Of a stretch of DNA of 40,151 bases, positions 15,931 through 24,427 are shown piece by piece. How positions within the stretch are numbered: position 1 is the first letter of the stretch; each line of letters opens with the position of its first letter. This DNA is from Spirochaetota bacterium (GTDB lineage: Bacteria; Spirochaetota; UBA4802; JAFGJZ01), in assembly GCA_016928815.1 (NCBI GenBank), contig JAFGJZ010000078.1, positions 1 through 40,151 of the forward strand, given 5' to 3'. Below the pieces are notes generated by a model. That model did no database searches. It saw nothing but the letters and a program-made list of their open reading frames with translations, and was not told where the DNA came from. Both the position numbers and the translations under genes were made by a program.

Positions 15931-17440
15931 TATGAGTCGCCTCCCCTGCTATCGTATGCATAATTTTAGCCTGTGTCATGTCTTCGCCTTTCAGTTCACC
16001 CACAATTTTACGGTCCCGCATAACGATGAGCCGTGAACAGGTGGTAAGCATCTCCTCTATCTCAGATGAAATAAATGTAACACTGACACCGTCTTCGGCA
16101 AGTTTCAGTACAAGCTTCTGTATTTCAACTTTTGTACCGACGTCAATACCGCGGGTCGGTTCATCCAGAATAAGGTATTGAGGATTTGTAAGCAGCCATC
16201 GGGCAAGAATCGCCTTCTGCTGGTTACCGCCCGAAAGCGACTTAATAGGTGTTTCAGACGAGGCTGTCTTTATACCCAGTAATTTAATATATTTATCCGC
16301 AAAAGCTTCCGCTTCGGATTTTGAAAACGGCCGGAAAAAACCTTTCATAACCTGCAGAGCAAGTATGATATTATCACGAACGGACAGTTCGTCAATGATT
16401 CCATCCTGTTTTCTGTCCTCGGGAAGATACCCCATACCGTATTTCATTGCATCCTTGGGTTTGGATATCTTTGCGAGTCTGTCGTTAATTTTAACCTTAC
16501 CGCCGGTAATTTTATCAGCACCGAAAATTGCACGGACACTTTCACTGCGTCCAGATCCCAGAAGTCCTGTAAAGCCGTTTACTTCACCCTTGTGAATCTC
16601 GAAATTAAACGGTTTTGTACCCTCAGCACTGGATAATCCGGATGCTTCGTAAACATAAGGAGCATTCTCCGGTATTTCCTTTTTCCTGTGCTGCAATTTC
16701 GAAAGGTCGTCCAGCTCTTTACCCATCATTTTCGAAATAAGCTCTACACGCGGCAATTCATTTATATTATATGCTCCAACAAGTTCACCATTTCTCAAAA
16801 CGGTTATCCTGTCACATATTTCATATACTTGTTCAAGAAAATGCGTTATGAAGATGATACCGACACCACGTGATTTCAGATCACGCATTAACGAGAAAAG
16901 CAATTCAACTTCCTGCTCATCCAGAGAAGAAGTAGGTTCATCCAGAATAAGTACTTTACAATCCATGTCAACTGCGCGGGCTACCGCGACCATCTGCTGT
17001 ACGGCAAGGGAGCAAGTTCCAAGCTGCCTTGTGGCGCTTGTCGGAATATTTAATTTCTTGAGAATATCTGACGCTTTTTTATGAGTATCGCGCCAATTTA
17101 TAAAACTGTAATTTCCCCGTCCGATAAACATGTTTTCAGCAACTGTAAGATTCGGACAAAGCGTAATTTCCTGATAAACAGTACTAATACCCAAATTCTG
17201 AGCGTCTTGAGGTGATTTAATTGCAACTTCATTATCAATTCCTGCTAATTTGATCTGCCCAGAATCTTTCTGATAGACTCCGGTCAGTACTTTAACCAAA
17301 GTTGATTTACCGGCTCCATTTTCACCCATCAGAGCATGAATTTCACCTTTACAAAGAGTAAAATCGACATTTTGCAGAGCCAGAACACCCGGAAATCTTT
17401 TGCAAATTCCACTCATAGATAAAACGATGTCATTTTTCAT
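15923..17440 (-). CDS. ABC sugar-import ATPase, YtfR-like, two nucleotide-binding domains
   Basis: Start at ATG 17440, with AAGGTGG 10 bases upstream; a TTG at 17449 is too close to that site. 505 residues with two ABC domains. The first has Walker A GENGAGKST, a changed signature CSLAVQQMVAVARA, and Walker B VLILDEPTSSLD. The second has a degenerate P-loop GLLGSGRSESVRAIFG, the full signature LSGGNQQKAILARW and LILDEPTRGID. This split is normal for the RbsA/MglA/YtfR group. A hairpin separates it from the binding-protein gene. Confidence 0.9.
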   Translation of the reverse strand: MKNDIVLSMSGICKRFPGVLALQNVDFTLCKGEIHALMGENGAGKSTLVKVLTGVYQKDSGQIKLAGIDNEVAIKSPQDAQNLGISTVYQEITLCPNLTVAENMFIGRGNYSFINWRDTHKKASDILKKLNIPTSATRQLGTCSLAVQQMVAVARAVDMDCKVLILDEPTSSLDEQEVELLFSLMRDLKSRGVGIIFITHFLEQVYEICDRITVLRNGELVGAYNINELPRVELISKMMGKELDDLSKLQHRKKEIPENAPYVYEASGLSSAEGTKPFNFEIHKGEVNGFTGLLGSGRSESVRAIFGADKITGGKVKINDRLAKISKPKDAMKYGMGYLPEDRKQDGIIDELSVRDNIILALQVMKGFFRPFSKSEAEAFADKYIKLLGIKTASSETPIKSLSGGNQQKAILARWLLTNPQYLILDEPTRGIDVGTKVEIQKLVLKLAEDGVSVTFISSEIEEMLTTCSRLIVMRDRKIVGELKGEDMTQAKIMHTIAGEATHND

Positions 17441-17483
17441 TGGTAACAAACCACCTTTATGCCTTGGAAATTTTTAAAATAAT

Positions 17484-17522
17484 GGCGCGGAATATGTAAA
17501 TATAATCCGCACATTCCGCGCC
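17484..17522 (-). terminator. Hairpin between binding-protein and ATPase genes
   Basis: 10-bp GC-rich stem: GGCGCGGAAT at 17484-17493 and its complement at 17513-17522. On the minus strand it is followed by ATTATTTT. It probably stops or protects part of the transcripts, so that more binding protein than ATPase is made, as known for mal and other sugar operons. Confidence 0.65.
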
Positions 17523-17571
17523 GCACATCCTTAAAACGATGTTGCTTTTATTATTGAAGTGACCTTAGAAA

Positions 17572-18540
17572 TTAGTCTCCAAGACCGTAAGTGTCAATGT
17601 CACCCTGTGTAATAGTAGCTGCATCAAAACCTTTTTCTTCAGAAATAACTTTTTTAGAAGGAAGTGTTTCGCCAGCCTGAAGTTTTTTGATCATTCCGTC
17701 GATTACAGATGCCTGGAAAGGACTGCACTGACCGTCATAGTTCCAGTTTTTAGCAAGAAGTTCTCTAAGAGCCCATTTGTTACAGTCAAAACCCATTACG
17801 ATAACGTCTTTGCCAACACCGTGAGTAATACCAGCATCATCAAGAGCTGCTACAGCACCTTTTGCCATACCGTCGTTTTCTGCATAAATTACATTAAACG
17901 GCTCTTTAGAGTTGATTACTGACTCAACGATTTTTTTAGCTTCAGCCTCATCCCAAGTTGCAGTCTGCTGAGCGACTTTTTTCATTCTTCCGGCTTTGAA
18001 TTCAGCTTCTAGTGCGTTAGTACGGCCGATCTGTGCATCACTACCCATTGCTCCCTGGATGTGAATTACATTGTATTTAGGAAGTTTCTGCTCTTTAAGC
18101 CATTTAACAGCAGTATCACCCTGATTTGCCATGTCAGATACAACAGCAGCTTCGTAAAGACTTTGATCAGCATTAAGCATACGGTCAAAAAGAAATACTT
18201 TGATACCGGCTTCTTTTGCATTGGAAAGAACTGAGTCCCAACCATCTGTTGCAGCAGCAGAAAGAAGAAGGTAGTCCACTTTATCAGTGATAAACTGAGC
18301 AGCTGCATTAAGCTGTTCATCATTTTTCAAACTGTAGAAAGTAGATACTTCATACCCGTTTGCTTTTGTGAAAACTTTTTCGAAGTCTGCAACATTCGCT
18401 GCACGATAACCTGATTCAGACGGCGGATTGTTGATGATACCGACTTTAATCAGACCACTCCCTTTTTTACCGCAAGCTGCCAGCATAACAAGCATTGCTA
18501 CGGCAATACCCAATACAAGGTATTTTTTTAGATTCTTCAT
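17572..18540 (-). CDS. Sugar-binding lipoprotein, YtfQ-like
   Basis: 322 residues, ribosome site AAAGGAG. Lipoprotein signal ends VMLAAC (Cys23). The fold is type I periplasmic binding protein: KVGIINNPPSESGYRAANVA, then ATDGWDSVLSNAKEAGIKVF and NVIYAENDGMAKGAVAAL. SESGYRxAN and GWDSVLxxAKEAGI are typical of YtfQ, which binds galactofuranose. First gene of the four-gene importer; the preceding 690 bases hold a candidate promoter and repeats. The DNA-level ligand residues cannot be assigned by eye. Confidence 0.85.
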   Translation of the reverse strand: MKNLKKYLVLGIAVAMLVMLAACGKKGSGLIKVGIINNPPSESGYRAANVADFEKVFTKANGYEVSTFYSLKNDEQLNAAAQFITDKVDYLLLSAAATDGWDSVLSNAKEAGIKVFLFDRMLNADQSLYEAAVVSDMANQGDTAVKWLKEQKLPKYNVIHIQGAMGSDAQIGRTNALEAEFKAGRMKKVAQQTATWDEAEAKKIVESVINSKEPFNVIYAENDGMAKGAVAALDDAGITHGVGKDVIVMGFDCNKWALRELLAKNWNYDGQCSPFQASVIDGMIKKLQAGETLPSKKVISEEKGFDAATITQGDIDTYGLGD

Positions 18541-18859
18541 ATATTATCTCCTTTAAATTTGTATTCAATTTGTAATGTAAAAATTTCCAACGGAATCAGC
18601 ATATTCTGAACTCCGGCAGAGGAGGACGGTGACACGGCGGAAAATAACCGGCAGACTGTTTTCATATAATCCCTCAAAGCAAAGTAATAAATTAAAAAAA
18701 GAGAATAAAAACAAAAGAAACATTCTGTTCTTTACATCAGTATATATGCAAACTCCATGCCATAAAACAGGAAGCCGCTTTTTTTTCAATTTTTTCGCCA
18801 AAAAAGACTTAAAACCATACAATCTACCATAATTTTGTCATTTTTTGGTAAAATTCTAC

Positions 18860-18893
18860 GTTCAAAAATAGAACACATAAACAAGAAGTGTTC
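18860..18893. promoter_or_regulatory. Repeated GTTC/GAAC half-sites
   Basis: GTTC at 18860-18863 pairs with GAAC at 18871-18874, and GAACAC at 18871-18876 pairs with GTGTTC at 18888-18893. About 320 bases upstream of the binding-protein start. A regulator site is possible; nothing identifies the protein. Confidence 0.35.
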
Positions 18894-18906
18894 AAAACAT
18901 AGTAAA

Positions 18907-18950
18907 AAAGTGTAAAATTGTGTAAACCTGATTCCCTAAATTTACACTTT
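18907..18950. promoter_or_regulatory. Operator-like GTGTAAA repeats
   Basis: AAAGTGTAAA (18907-18916) and its exact complement (18941-18950), plus a direct GTGTAAA copy at 18920-18926, one helix turn from the first. Just downstream of the candidate promoter on the minus strand, where a repressor could block transcription of the importer. Confidence 0.45.
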
Positions 18951-19002
18951 GTGACTATTTTTTGCACACATAAAAAACCGTCCGGCCTGTAAATGCTTTT
19001 AA

Positions 19003-19030
19003 ATTATATTAGAATCAGTAAAATAAGCAA
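19003..19030 (-). promoter_or_regulatory. Candidate promoter of the ABC importer operon
   Basis: On the minus strand: TTGCTT (-35, 19025-19030), 16 bases, TATAAT (-10, 19003-19008). This implies an RNA leader of about 450 bases before the binding-protein gene. A closer promoter is not excluded. Confidence 0.4.
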
Positions 19031-19181
19031 GAAAAAAAGTTAGAAATGATTTATTTAAAAAATATCCCGCGTTATAATGTTCTGAAACTTTAATGAATTC
19101 TGTTTTGAAACAATTAAACGATAACATTCGCTTCGCATTTCAGGTATATAAAGTCTGGAAATGATTTTGAGGCCGGGTTAT

Positions 19182-19215
19182 AAAAAAAGAAGCTGACCAG
19201 TCAGGACAGCTTCTT
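19182..19215 (-). terminator. Rho-independent terminator of the FGGY kinase gene
   Basis: Stem AAGAAGCTG/CAGCTTCTT (19187-19195 with 19207-19215), followed on the minus strand by seven T. It starts 12 bases after the kinase stop, so the kinase is transcribed apart from the importer downstream. Confidence 0.85.
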
Positions 19216-19226
19216 CACAATTCAGA

Positions 19227-20825
19227 TTAATAGGCGGCTTTTTTGAAAGCCTCTTCAAACTTCGGCAGATACTCCTTATAACGGGCCACATCTTCAGCTA
19301 CAGGATCTATCTGTTTGCCCCTTGGAAGAACAGAACCGCTGAGCTTTTCTGCATCAAATTGCTCTTTTTTATATTTGGCAAGAGCCTGTGCTCCTGCGAC
19401 AGCCGTACCAAGACCTGCACCGACAGACCCGATTGTAACTACCGGACGCCCCCATATACCCGCTGCACGCCGCATGATTCCGGCACTTGCGGTAGGACCG
19501 CCTGTAATATACAGCGGCTCGGAAGTTTCCATTGCAAAAGCTTTTGAAAAAGTAAACACTGCCGCAAGAGACGAATCAATAATTCCCGAGTAATCAAATT
19601 CAAGCGAGCCTGAATCAGCTCCGATCCGCACAGCATCAAATTTCTTTGAAGGCGGAAATGATTCATTATCCACCTGCCAGAGGTAAAGGCCCGTACCGGG
19701 ATTAATGGAACCCAGCGCCTGTTCAGCTTTTGTATAATCTTTTTTGGTAAGACCGTAATTGGCGCGGACCCTGTCCCAAACCATGGCACCGTTGGTCCTG
19801 CATCCGAACATGAACGGCCTGCCGACTCCGTCATACATTCCGTTTGCATATCCGCCCATATCAAAAGTTTTTCCGTCAGTAGCAACCATATTTACAAAAC
19901 TGGTTCCAAGACTGAGAAGATCCCCTTTCACAAGAACTTTCGTCTGAGGATTATCTCCCGAACCGGCGGCTATTACACAGTCTGCAAAACCGTACTTTTC
20001 TTTATAATAAGCGGCAATTTCTCCGACAACATCATCAGGTGCGCATACGGAAGGAAGCTTTTTCATCAATGCTTCCTTACCGCCCGGAAGGCCGGCTGCC
20101 GCCGCAGAAACAAGTTTATCCGACCATGTTTTTTTCTGATAATCCATAAGCGACATGCCGCATCCGTTACCGAAATCAATTCCCGTATCCGCCTTACCGC
20201 ACAGAACAGCCGGAATGAAACTGGAAATAAGCTGAATTGTTTCAGTTTTCTCATAAACAGCAGGGAACTGCTGACCGACACGCCGGATGACCGCACCGGT
20301 GAAACGAAGCGGAGAATCCGATCCGGATAGAGTAATCATTGAATCTTTGCCGCCTGCAGCATCTCTCATTTCCGAAGCCTGCGACACTGTATTTGATGTT
20401 TTCCAGATAGGTGCTGTTTTATAGGAGAAAATATTTTCCAGCATATCAACAAGGTTTTTCTGCGAAGAACCGGATTCATTCAAACCGGCAAGAACGGTTT
20501 TTGCGCTGCCGTTCAGATACAGATGACCGTGCTGCTGTCCTGAAACATTTATTACTTTAATAGCGGAGATGTCCACCCCGTCCTTTTTCATGTCCTCAAA
20601 CATTGCATCAATAGAAGCAAAATACATTTTCGGCGGCTGATCAGCTTCACCGTCTTCGCGTGCAGGTACAGTATATTCTTTAAAATTTATTCCGAAAACA
20701 TTAAGCCGGGAATCTGATGCATAATCAAGTGACTTATCATAAACAATTTCCCCCCTGTCAATGTCAATAATGACCGCAGTCAGACTCTGTGTACTGGAAT
20801 CCAGTCCTAATGAATAACGTTTCAT
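19227..20825 (-). CDS. FGGY-family carbohydrate kinase, xylulokinase-like
   Basis: 532 residues, ribosome site AGGAGA. N-terminal ATPase motif LGLDSSTQSLTAVIID, the substrate-site region VSGQQHGHLYLN, and a C-terminal adenosine motif ITGGPTASAGIMRRAAG. The sequence resembles the longer xylulokinases (XYLB type), which phosphorylate D-xylulose for the pentose phosphate pathway. Related sugars or sugar alcohols are possible. It stands next to the importer but has its own terminator, and an operator-like palindrome sits at its promoter. Confidence 0.85.
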   Translation of the reverse strand: MKRYSLGLDSSTQSLTAVIIDIDRGEIVYDKSLDYASDSRLNVFGINFKEYTVPAREDGEADQPPKMYFASIDAMFEDMKKDGVDISAIKVINVSGQQHGHLYLNGSAKTVLAGLNESGSSQKNLVDMLENIFSYKTAPIWKTSNTVSQASEMRDAAGGKDSMITLSGSDSPLRFTGAVIRRVGQQFPAVYEKTETIQLISSFIPAVLCGKADTGIDFGNGCGMSLMDYQKKTWSDKLVSAAAAGLPGGKEALMKKLPSVCAPDDVVGEIAAYYKEKYGFADCVIAAGSGDNPQTKVLVKGDLLSLGTSFVNMVATDGKTFDMGGYANGMYDGVGRPFMFGCRTNGAMVWDRVRANYGLTKKDYTKAEQALGSINPGTGLYLWQVDNESFPPSKKFDAVRIGADSGSLEFDYSGIIDSSLAAVFTFSKAFAMETSEPLYITGGPTASAGIMRRAAGIWGRPVVTIGSVGAGLGTAVAGAQALAKYKKEQFDAEKLSGSVLPRGKQIDPVAEDVARYKEYLPKFEEAFKKAAY

Positions 20826-20924
20826 ATGCTTATCTCCTATGGTTTGTTTTTAATCTACTCTGTAATGATAGATTCTGATTAACTTCAAAAATCAAGAATG
20901 ACTTTTCGGGATTTACTTCATTTT

Positions 20925-20952
20925 AAAGTCATTTTTTATACAAAATGACTTT
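20925..20952. promoter_or_regulatory. Palindromic operator at the kinase promoter
   Basis: AAAGTCATTTT (20925-20935), 6 bases, AAAATGACTTT (20942-20952), a perfect 11-bp inverted repeat. A third half-site AATGACTTTT lies at 20897-20906. On the minus strand a TATAAT (20958-20963) precedes it, so the palindrome covers the expected transcription start, as for a sugar-responsive repressor. No regulator gene is adjacent. Confidence 0.6.
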
Positions 20953-21138
20953 TAATTATTATAGTCAAGTAAATTATTGAATAAAAAAACGAAGCCGCAG
21001 CATAATATATCAGGTGAATGGAAATAAAATCAGCGTGTAAAATTGCACGAATGAACTAAATGCGGCTTTACAACTGACGCCCGGGTTCTACGATAGGATA
21101 TGCATTAAATCAAAAGAAAATTTCATCCGGAGCGGATC

Positions 21139-21408
21139 ATGGCGGTTGAAAGAAAAAAAATAATTGATAACATCTGTTACACTGAACTGGTTTATAGAAG
21201 AATAAACAAAAAGCTGGGAACAGACTATTCCCGCAGCAGGATCGAAACATTAATTCTTGATCTTCTGAAAACAACTCCGGAATCCGGATTTACGAAAAAA
21301 GGTAAAAATTACTATATTGCAAACATGGATAAAGGAATCAGAATAACCGTCAATTCATATACATTCCGGGTGATAACAGCCGACAGGCTGAGTAATCCGG
21401 ATTTATGA
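21139..21408 (+). CDS. DUF3781 protein
   Basis: 89 residues. ELVYRRINKKLGTDYSRSRI, then FTKKGKNYYIANMDKGIRIT and NSYTFRVITADR are the DUF3781 pattern. A small cytoplasmic family without known function, common in Firmicutes and anaerobes. The gene is divergent from the kinase; 313 bases separate them, holding the kinase operator. 47 bases lie between it and the LysE-type gene. Confidence 0.8.
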   Translation: MAVERKKIIDNICYTELVYRRINKKLGTDYSRSRIETLILDLLKTTPESGFTKKGKNYYIANMDKGIRITVNSYTFRVITADRLSNPDL

Positions 21409-21455
21409 TTTTCAGCTTCAGAAGTAATGATATATACTGAGTAAAGGTATTCACG

Positions 21456-22097
21456 GTGAAAAACGGATTTAAAATTTTCAGACAGGGACTGACGACCGGT
21501 TTATTTCTGCAGCTTGCAATCGGTCCGGTCTTTTTCTACATTGCAGATTTAACGCTGCAGAGGTCCGCTTATGACGGTTTTGCCGCAGTCGCAGCGGTTA
21601 CGATCGTTGATTATTTCTACATTACCCTTTCAATTACCGGAATCGGTGAATTTCTGAACAGAAAGAAAACCAAAAAAGTATTCGGAATAATCAGCTCGGC
21701 AGTATTAATGATATTCGGCATTTTAATTATTAAAAGCTCCATACTGAACGGACTTCAATCCAAGGTAACAATTGAAACGTCAGGAGTCATCTCATCATTC
21801 ATTTCCGTTTTAATTCTGACATTATCCAGTCCGCTTACCATTGTCTTTTTTACGGGAATTTTTGCTGCAAAAGCGGTTGAGAATAATTATACAAAAAAGG
21901 AACTTTTTATTTTCGGTTTTTCAACCGGTTCGGCAACCTTCACTTTCATGGGTTCCTCGGTAATATTTTTTTCACTTCTAAGAAAAAATGTACCTGCTGT
22001 CATCATGCATGCATTAAACCTGTCCGTCGGTACCGTTCTGATTGTTTACGGCATCATCAGAATAAGGAAAATACTAAAACCGGAGAGCATGGTTTAA
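21456..22097 (+). CDS. LysE-family exporter
   Basis: 213 residues with a GTG start; AAAGG is about 8 bases upstream. Six hydrophobic segments; the first carries GLFLQLAIGPVFFYIAD, the family motif (G-x-GPxxxY/F region), and the region LTLSSPLTIVFFTGIFAA is the repeat motif with NP replaced by SP. LysE/RhtB-family proteins export amino acids or similar compounds. Substrate unknown. Convergent with the MATE gene, 18 bases apart. Confidence 0.85.
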   Translation: MKNGFKIFRQGLTTGLFLQLAIGPVFFYIADLTLQRSAYDGFAAVAAVTIVDYFYITLSITGIGEFLNRKKTKKVFGIISSAVLMIFGILIIKSSILNGLQSKVTIETSGVISSFISVLILTLSSPLTIVFFTGIFAAKAVENNYTKKELFIFGFSTGSATFTFMGSSVIFFSLLRKNVPAVIMHALNLSVGTVLIVYGIIRIRKILKPESMV

Positions 22098-22115
22098 TTT
22101 CCGGCTGTTTCCGCG

Positions 22116-23477
22116 CTAAACCGAAAGGTTGTTTATCCACCTGCCTGAACGGATGCGGAGATATCCTGCGGCAAAGCGCACTATCTCCTCAACACATACA
22201 AGAGCATATACATAGTAAACGGGCAGATTTAAGACGAATGCGCCTATCAGACCCGCAGGTATCCCTATTAAATACATCGGAATGAAATTCAGAAAGAAAG
22301 TAAAACCGGTATCTCCCCCGCTTCTGAGTATTCCGTCAACAAAAAGCATATTGCTTGTTTTTACGGAGAAAAACAGGCCGAGAACAATGAGAATGTTTTT
22401 CAGATACACGGCAGTTTCAGGTTTGATTTTATAAAACCCGGTTACGGAATATGATGCCGACATGATTAAGGCGGAAACAATCACGGAAAAGAATATGACG
22501 ATGAACATGGATGATCCGGTCAGTTTTTTTATCATTGCCCTGTCACCGCTGCCGATTGAATTGCCTATCAGAATGCCGGAACCGTGTCCGATACCGATAA
22601 AAAAGACAAAAGCGAACATCTCGATTGTCGCGGCGATATTGACCGCCGCTGCGGCATCTGTAGAAATTCTTGCATAAATCGACATGTAGATTGTAACGCA
22701 AACCGCCCATGCAGCTTCCGTCATCAGAGAAGGAAGCACTACATGAAGATATCTCTTTACGAAAACAAATGTGAACCGGAACATGTCACGTTTAGGATGG
22801 ACATAATCATATTTCTTTATGTAAATAAAAACCATTATTATCATGCATTCAATGATACGGGCTATTAAAGTTGCATATGCCGCCCCTCTGACACCCATTT
22901 CCGGAAAACCGAATTTTCCGAAAATCAGAAGATAGTTAAGACACGTATTCAATGCAATTGCGATGATGCTGGCAGTTGTCGGAAGAATAAGTTTTTCAGT
23001 ACTTCTGAGTACCGCTGAAAATGATGCCGTCACTGCGGTAAAAATGCAGCTTACCGCAACAATTCTCAGGTATTGCGATCCAAGCTGTATGACAGCAGTG
23101 TCTTTTGTATAAAGAGACATGAGAACCGCCGGTAAAAACAGGGCGGCTGATGTAAACAGAAGAGCTATTATTGCATTCATGCTTATGCCGGAACCCATTG
23201 TAACCTGAATATTTCTGTAATCCTTCTTTCCCCAGTACTGGGCTGAAAAAATTGCGGTTCCCGCACTTATGCCGAATATGAACACTGAAAATACAAAGTA
23301 AACCTGATTTGCAATTCCGACAGACGTGACAGGCACTTCTCCGGACTGACCGATCATGATGACGTCAATCATGTTTAAAACAGAAGTTACAAAAAACTGT
23401 GCTGAAATCGGAACCGCAACAGAAAGCATTTTTTTAATGAAAGCGGCGTCAAATAGTATCTCTTTAATAATTTTCAT
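22116..23477 (-). CDS. MATE-family efflux transporter
   Basis: 453 residues from ATG 23477; an in-frame TTG at 23501 is less likely. Twelve hydrophobic helices in two related halves. The N-terminal SVAVPISAQFFVTSVLNMID and VTSVGIANQVYFVF are typical of MATE proteins, which expel cationic drugs or metabolites with Na+ or H+. The GSGILIGNSIGSGDRAMIKK segment marks the second half. Single gene. Confidence 0.88.
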   Translation of the reverse strand: MKIIKEILFDAAFIKKMLSVAVPISAQFFVTSVLNMIDVIMIGQSGEVPVTSVGIANQVYFVFSVFIFGISAGTAIFSAQYWGKKDYRNIQVTMGSGISMNAIIALLFTSAALFLPAVLMSLYTKDTAVIQLGSQYLRIVAVSCIFTAVTASFSAVLRSTEKLILPTTASIIAIALNTCLNYLLIFGKFGFPEMGVRGAAYATLIARIIECMIIMVFIYIKKYDYVHPKRDMFRFTFVFVKRYLHVVLPSLMTEAAWAVCVTIYMSIYARISTDAAAAVNIAATIEMFAFVFFIGIGHGSGILIGNSIGSGDRAMIKKLTGSSMFIVIFFSVIVSALIMSASYSVTGFYKIKPETAVYLKNILIVLGLFFSVKTSNMLFVDGILRSGGDTGFTFFLNFIPMYLIGIPAGLIGAFVLNLPVYYVYALVCVEEIVRFAAGYLRIRSGRWINNLSV

Positions 23478-23673
23478 TTTAAACCTGTAAGTAAATTTCA
23501 AAAAAAACTTTTTAAGCGAAGATCGTAAATTTATTTTTTTTGTGCAATTGTTTTTTATTAAATGGAATAATTTTTAAAAAAATGATTTGGAATTCAATAT
23601 TTTCTCAATTCGTTACATACGGCAATAATTGCCGTTTTTAAAAAATCACGGATCACAGGTTGATTGTGTATTT

Positions 23674-24375
23674 TCACGGTTCAGATTTTTCATAGAGATT
23701 TTCAAAATAGCTTGCCGGCGCTAAATTTTTCTGTTCATCATCGGTAAGCTTGCCGTAATACTGATCCATCAGACCTTTTGGTTTGTATTTTCCTTCAAGC
23801 AGCAGTTTAATCCTTCTAACCCGCTCGGAATTGGATTTGCTGTTTGTTCTGATATTGAAACCTACGGGTGAAGAAAGCATTGCGACAAGAGAGATATATT
23901 CATCCTCCGACAAATCCGGCAGATCCTTATTAAAATAAAGTTGCGCGGCTGACTGGAAACCGACGCAGTTTTTTTCAAACCAGACAGTGTTCACAAAAAT
24001 CGTTAACTGTTCTTTTTTGGATACCATCGGATGGACGACAAATCTTGCAATAAGCGTCTGTCTGATTTTTGCGATACCCGGTTTGAAATTTTTAAAATAC
24101 ATTTTTTTGACTATTGCCTGTGTTATCGTAGTCAACCCGTTTCCAGGAGTTTTAAAATCAACGCCTTTGTGATGGTAAAAACCGGGATCCTGCACTTTTA
24201 AAAGAATTTCTATCTGTCTTCCGGTAAAGTCATCCGCGTCAATTTTTACGATTTCACCGCTTAAATATTTCTTAAGCAGATCCGGAGTATTTATTGCCGC
24301 TGCCGTTATTTCAATTAAATAATATAAACAGACTGCTATAAAAAAGAACAGAATAAAAATAAGAAATTTCTTCAT
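23674..24375 (-). CDS. Monofunctional GT51 transglycosylase-like protein with altered catalytic Glu
   Basis: Start taken at ATG 24375 (GGAG 6 bases upstream); longer starts add a non-signal tail. 233 residues with one N-terminal membrane helix (about 4-25) and a GT51 domain. Motif 1, normally EDxxFxxHxG, here reads QDPGFYHHKG, with codon CAG for the catalytic Glu. Motif 2 is GLTTITQAIVKK; motif 3 is KIRQTLIARF (Gln where many have Glu); motif 4 is SKKEQLTIFVNTVWF. GT51 proteins polymerise glycan strands from lipid II. This one may be inactive, regulatory, or mutated. Confidence 0.8.
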   Translation of the reverse strand: MKKFLIFILFFFIAVCLYYLIEITAAAINTPDLLKKYLSGEIVKIDADDFTGRQIEILLKVQDPGFYHHKGVDFKTPGNGLTTITQAIVKKMYFKNFKPGIAKIRQTLIARFVVHPMVSKKEQLTIFVNTVWFEKNCVGFQSAAQLYFNKDLPDLSEDEYISLVAMLSSPVGFNIRTNSKSNSERVRRIKLLLEGKYKPKGLMDQYYGKLTDDEQKNLAPASYFENLYEKSEP

Positions 24376-24427
24376 ACCTGACTCCATCATATATATAACA
24401 CCGCAGATGAATTTATCCATACCGCAT

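Larger units (their letters stand above)
18541..19181. other. Regulatory region upstream of the ABC importer
   Basis: 640 bases without a supported gene. It contains two groups of operator-like repeats (18860-18950) and a candidate promoter (19003-19030), listed separately. Open frames here are AT-rich and have no ribosome site. Confidence 0.6.

Noticed and set aside
18565..18822. 85-codon open frame on the minus strand upstream of the binding-protein gene
   Set aside because: Very AT-rich, Leu/Phe-rich product without family match or ribosome site; sits in the leader/promoter region.
19315..20296. Several antiparallel open frames inside the xylulokinase gene
   Set aside because: Shadows of a well-supported gene; products have no family features.
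23620..23639. CGGCAA-TAA-TTGCCG followed by TTTTT, terminator-like on the plus strand
   Set aside because: No plus-strand gene ends here; the next plus-strand gene upstream ends at 22097. Short stem, probably chance.
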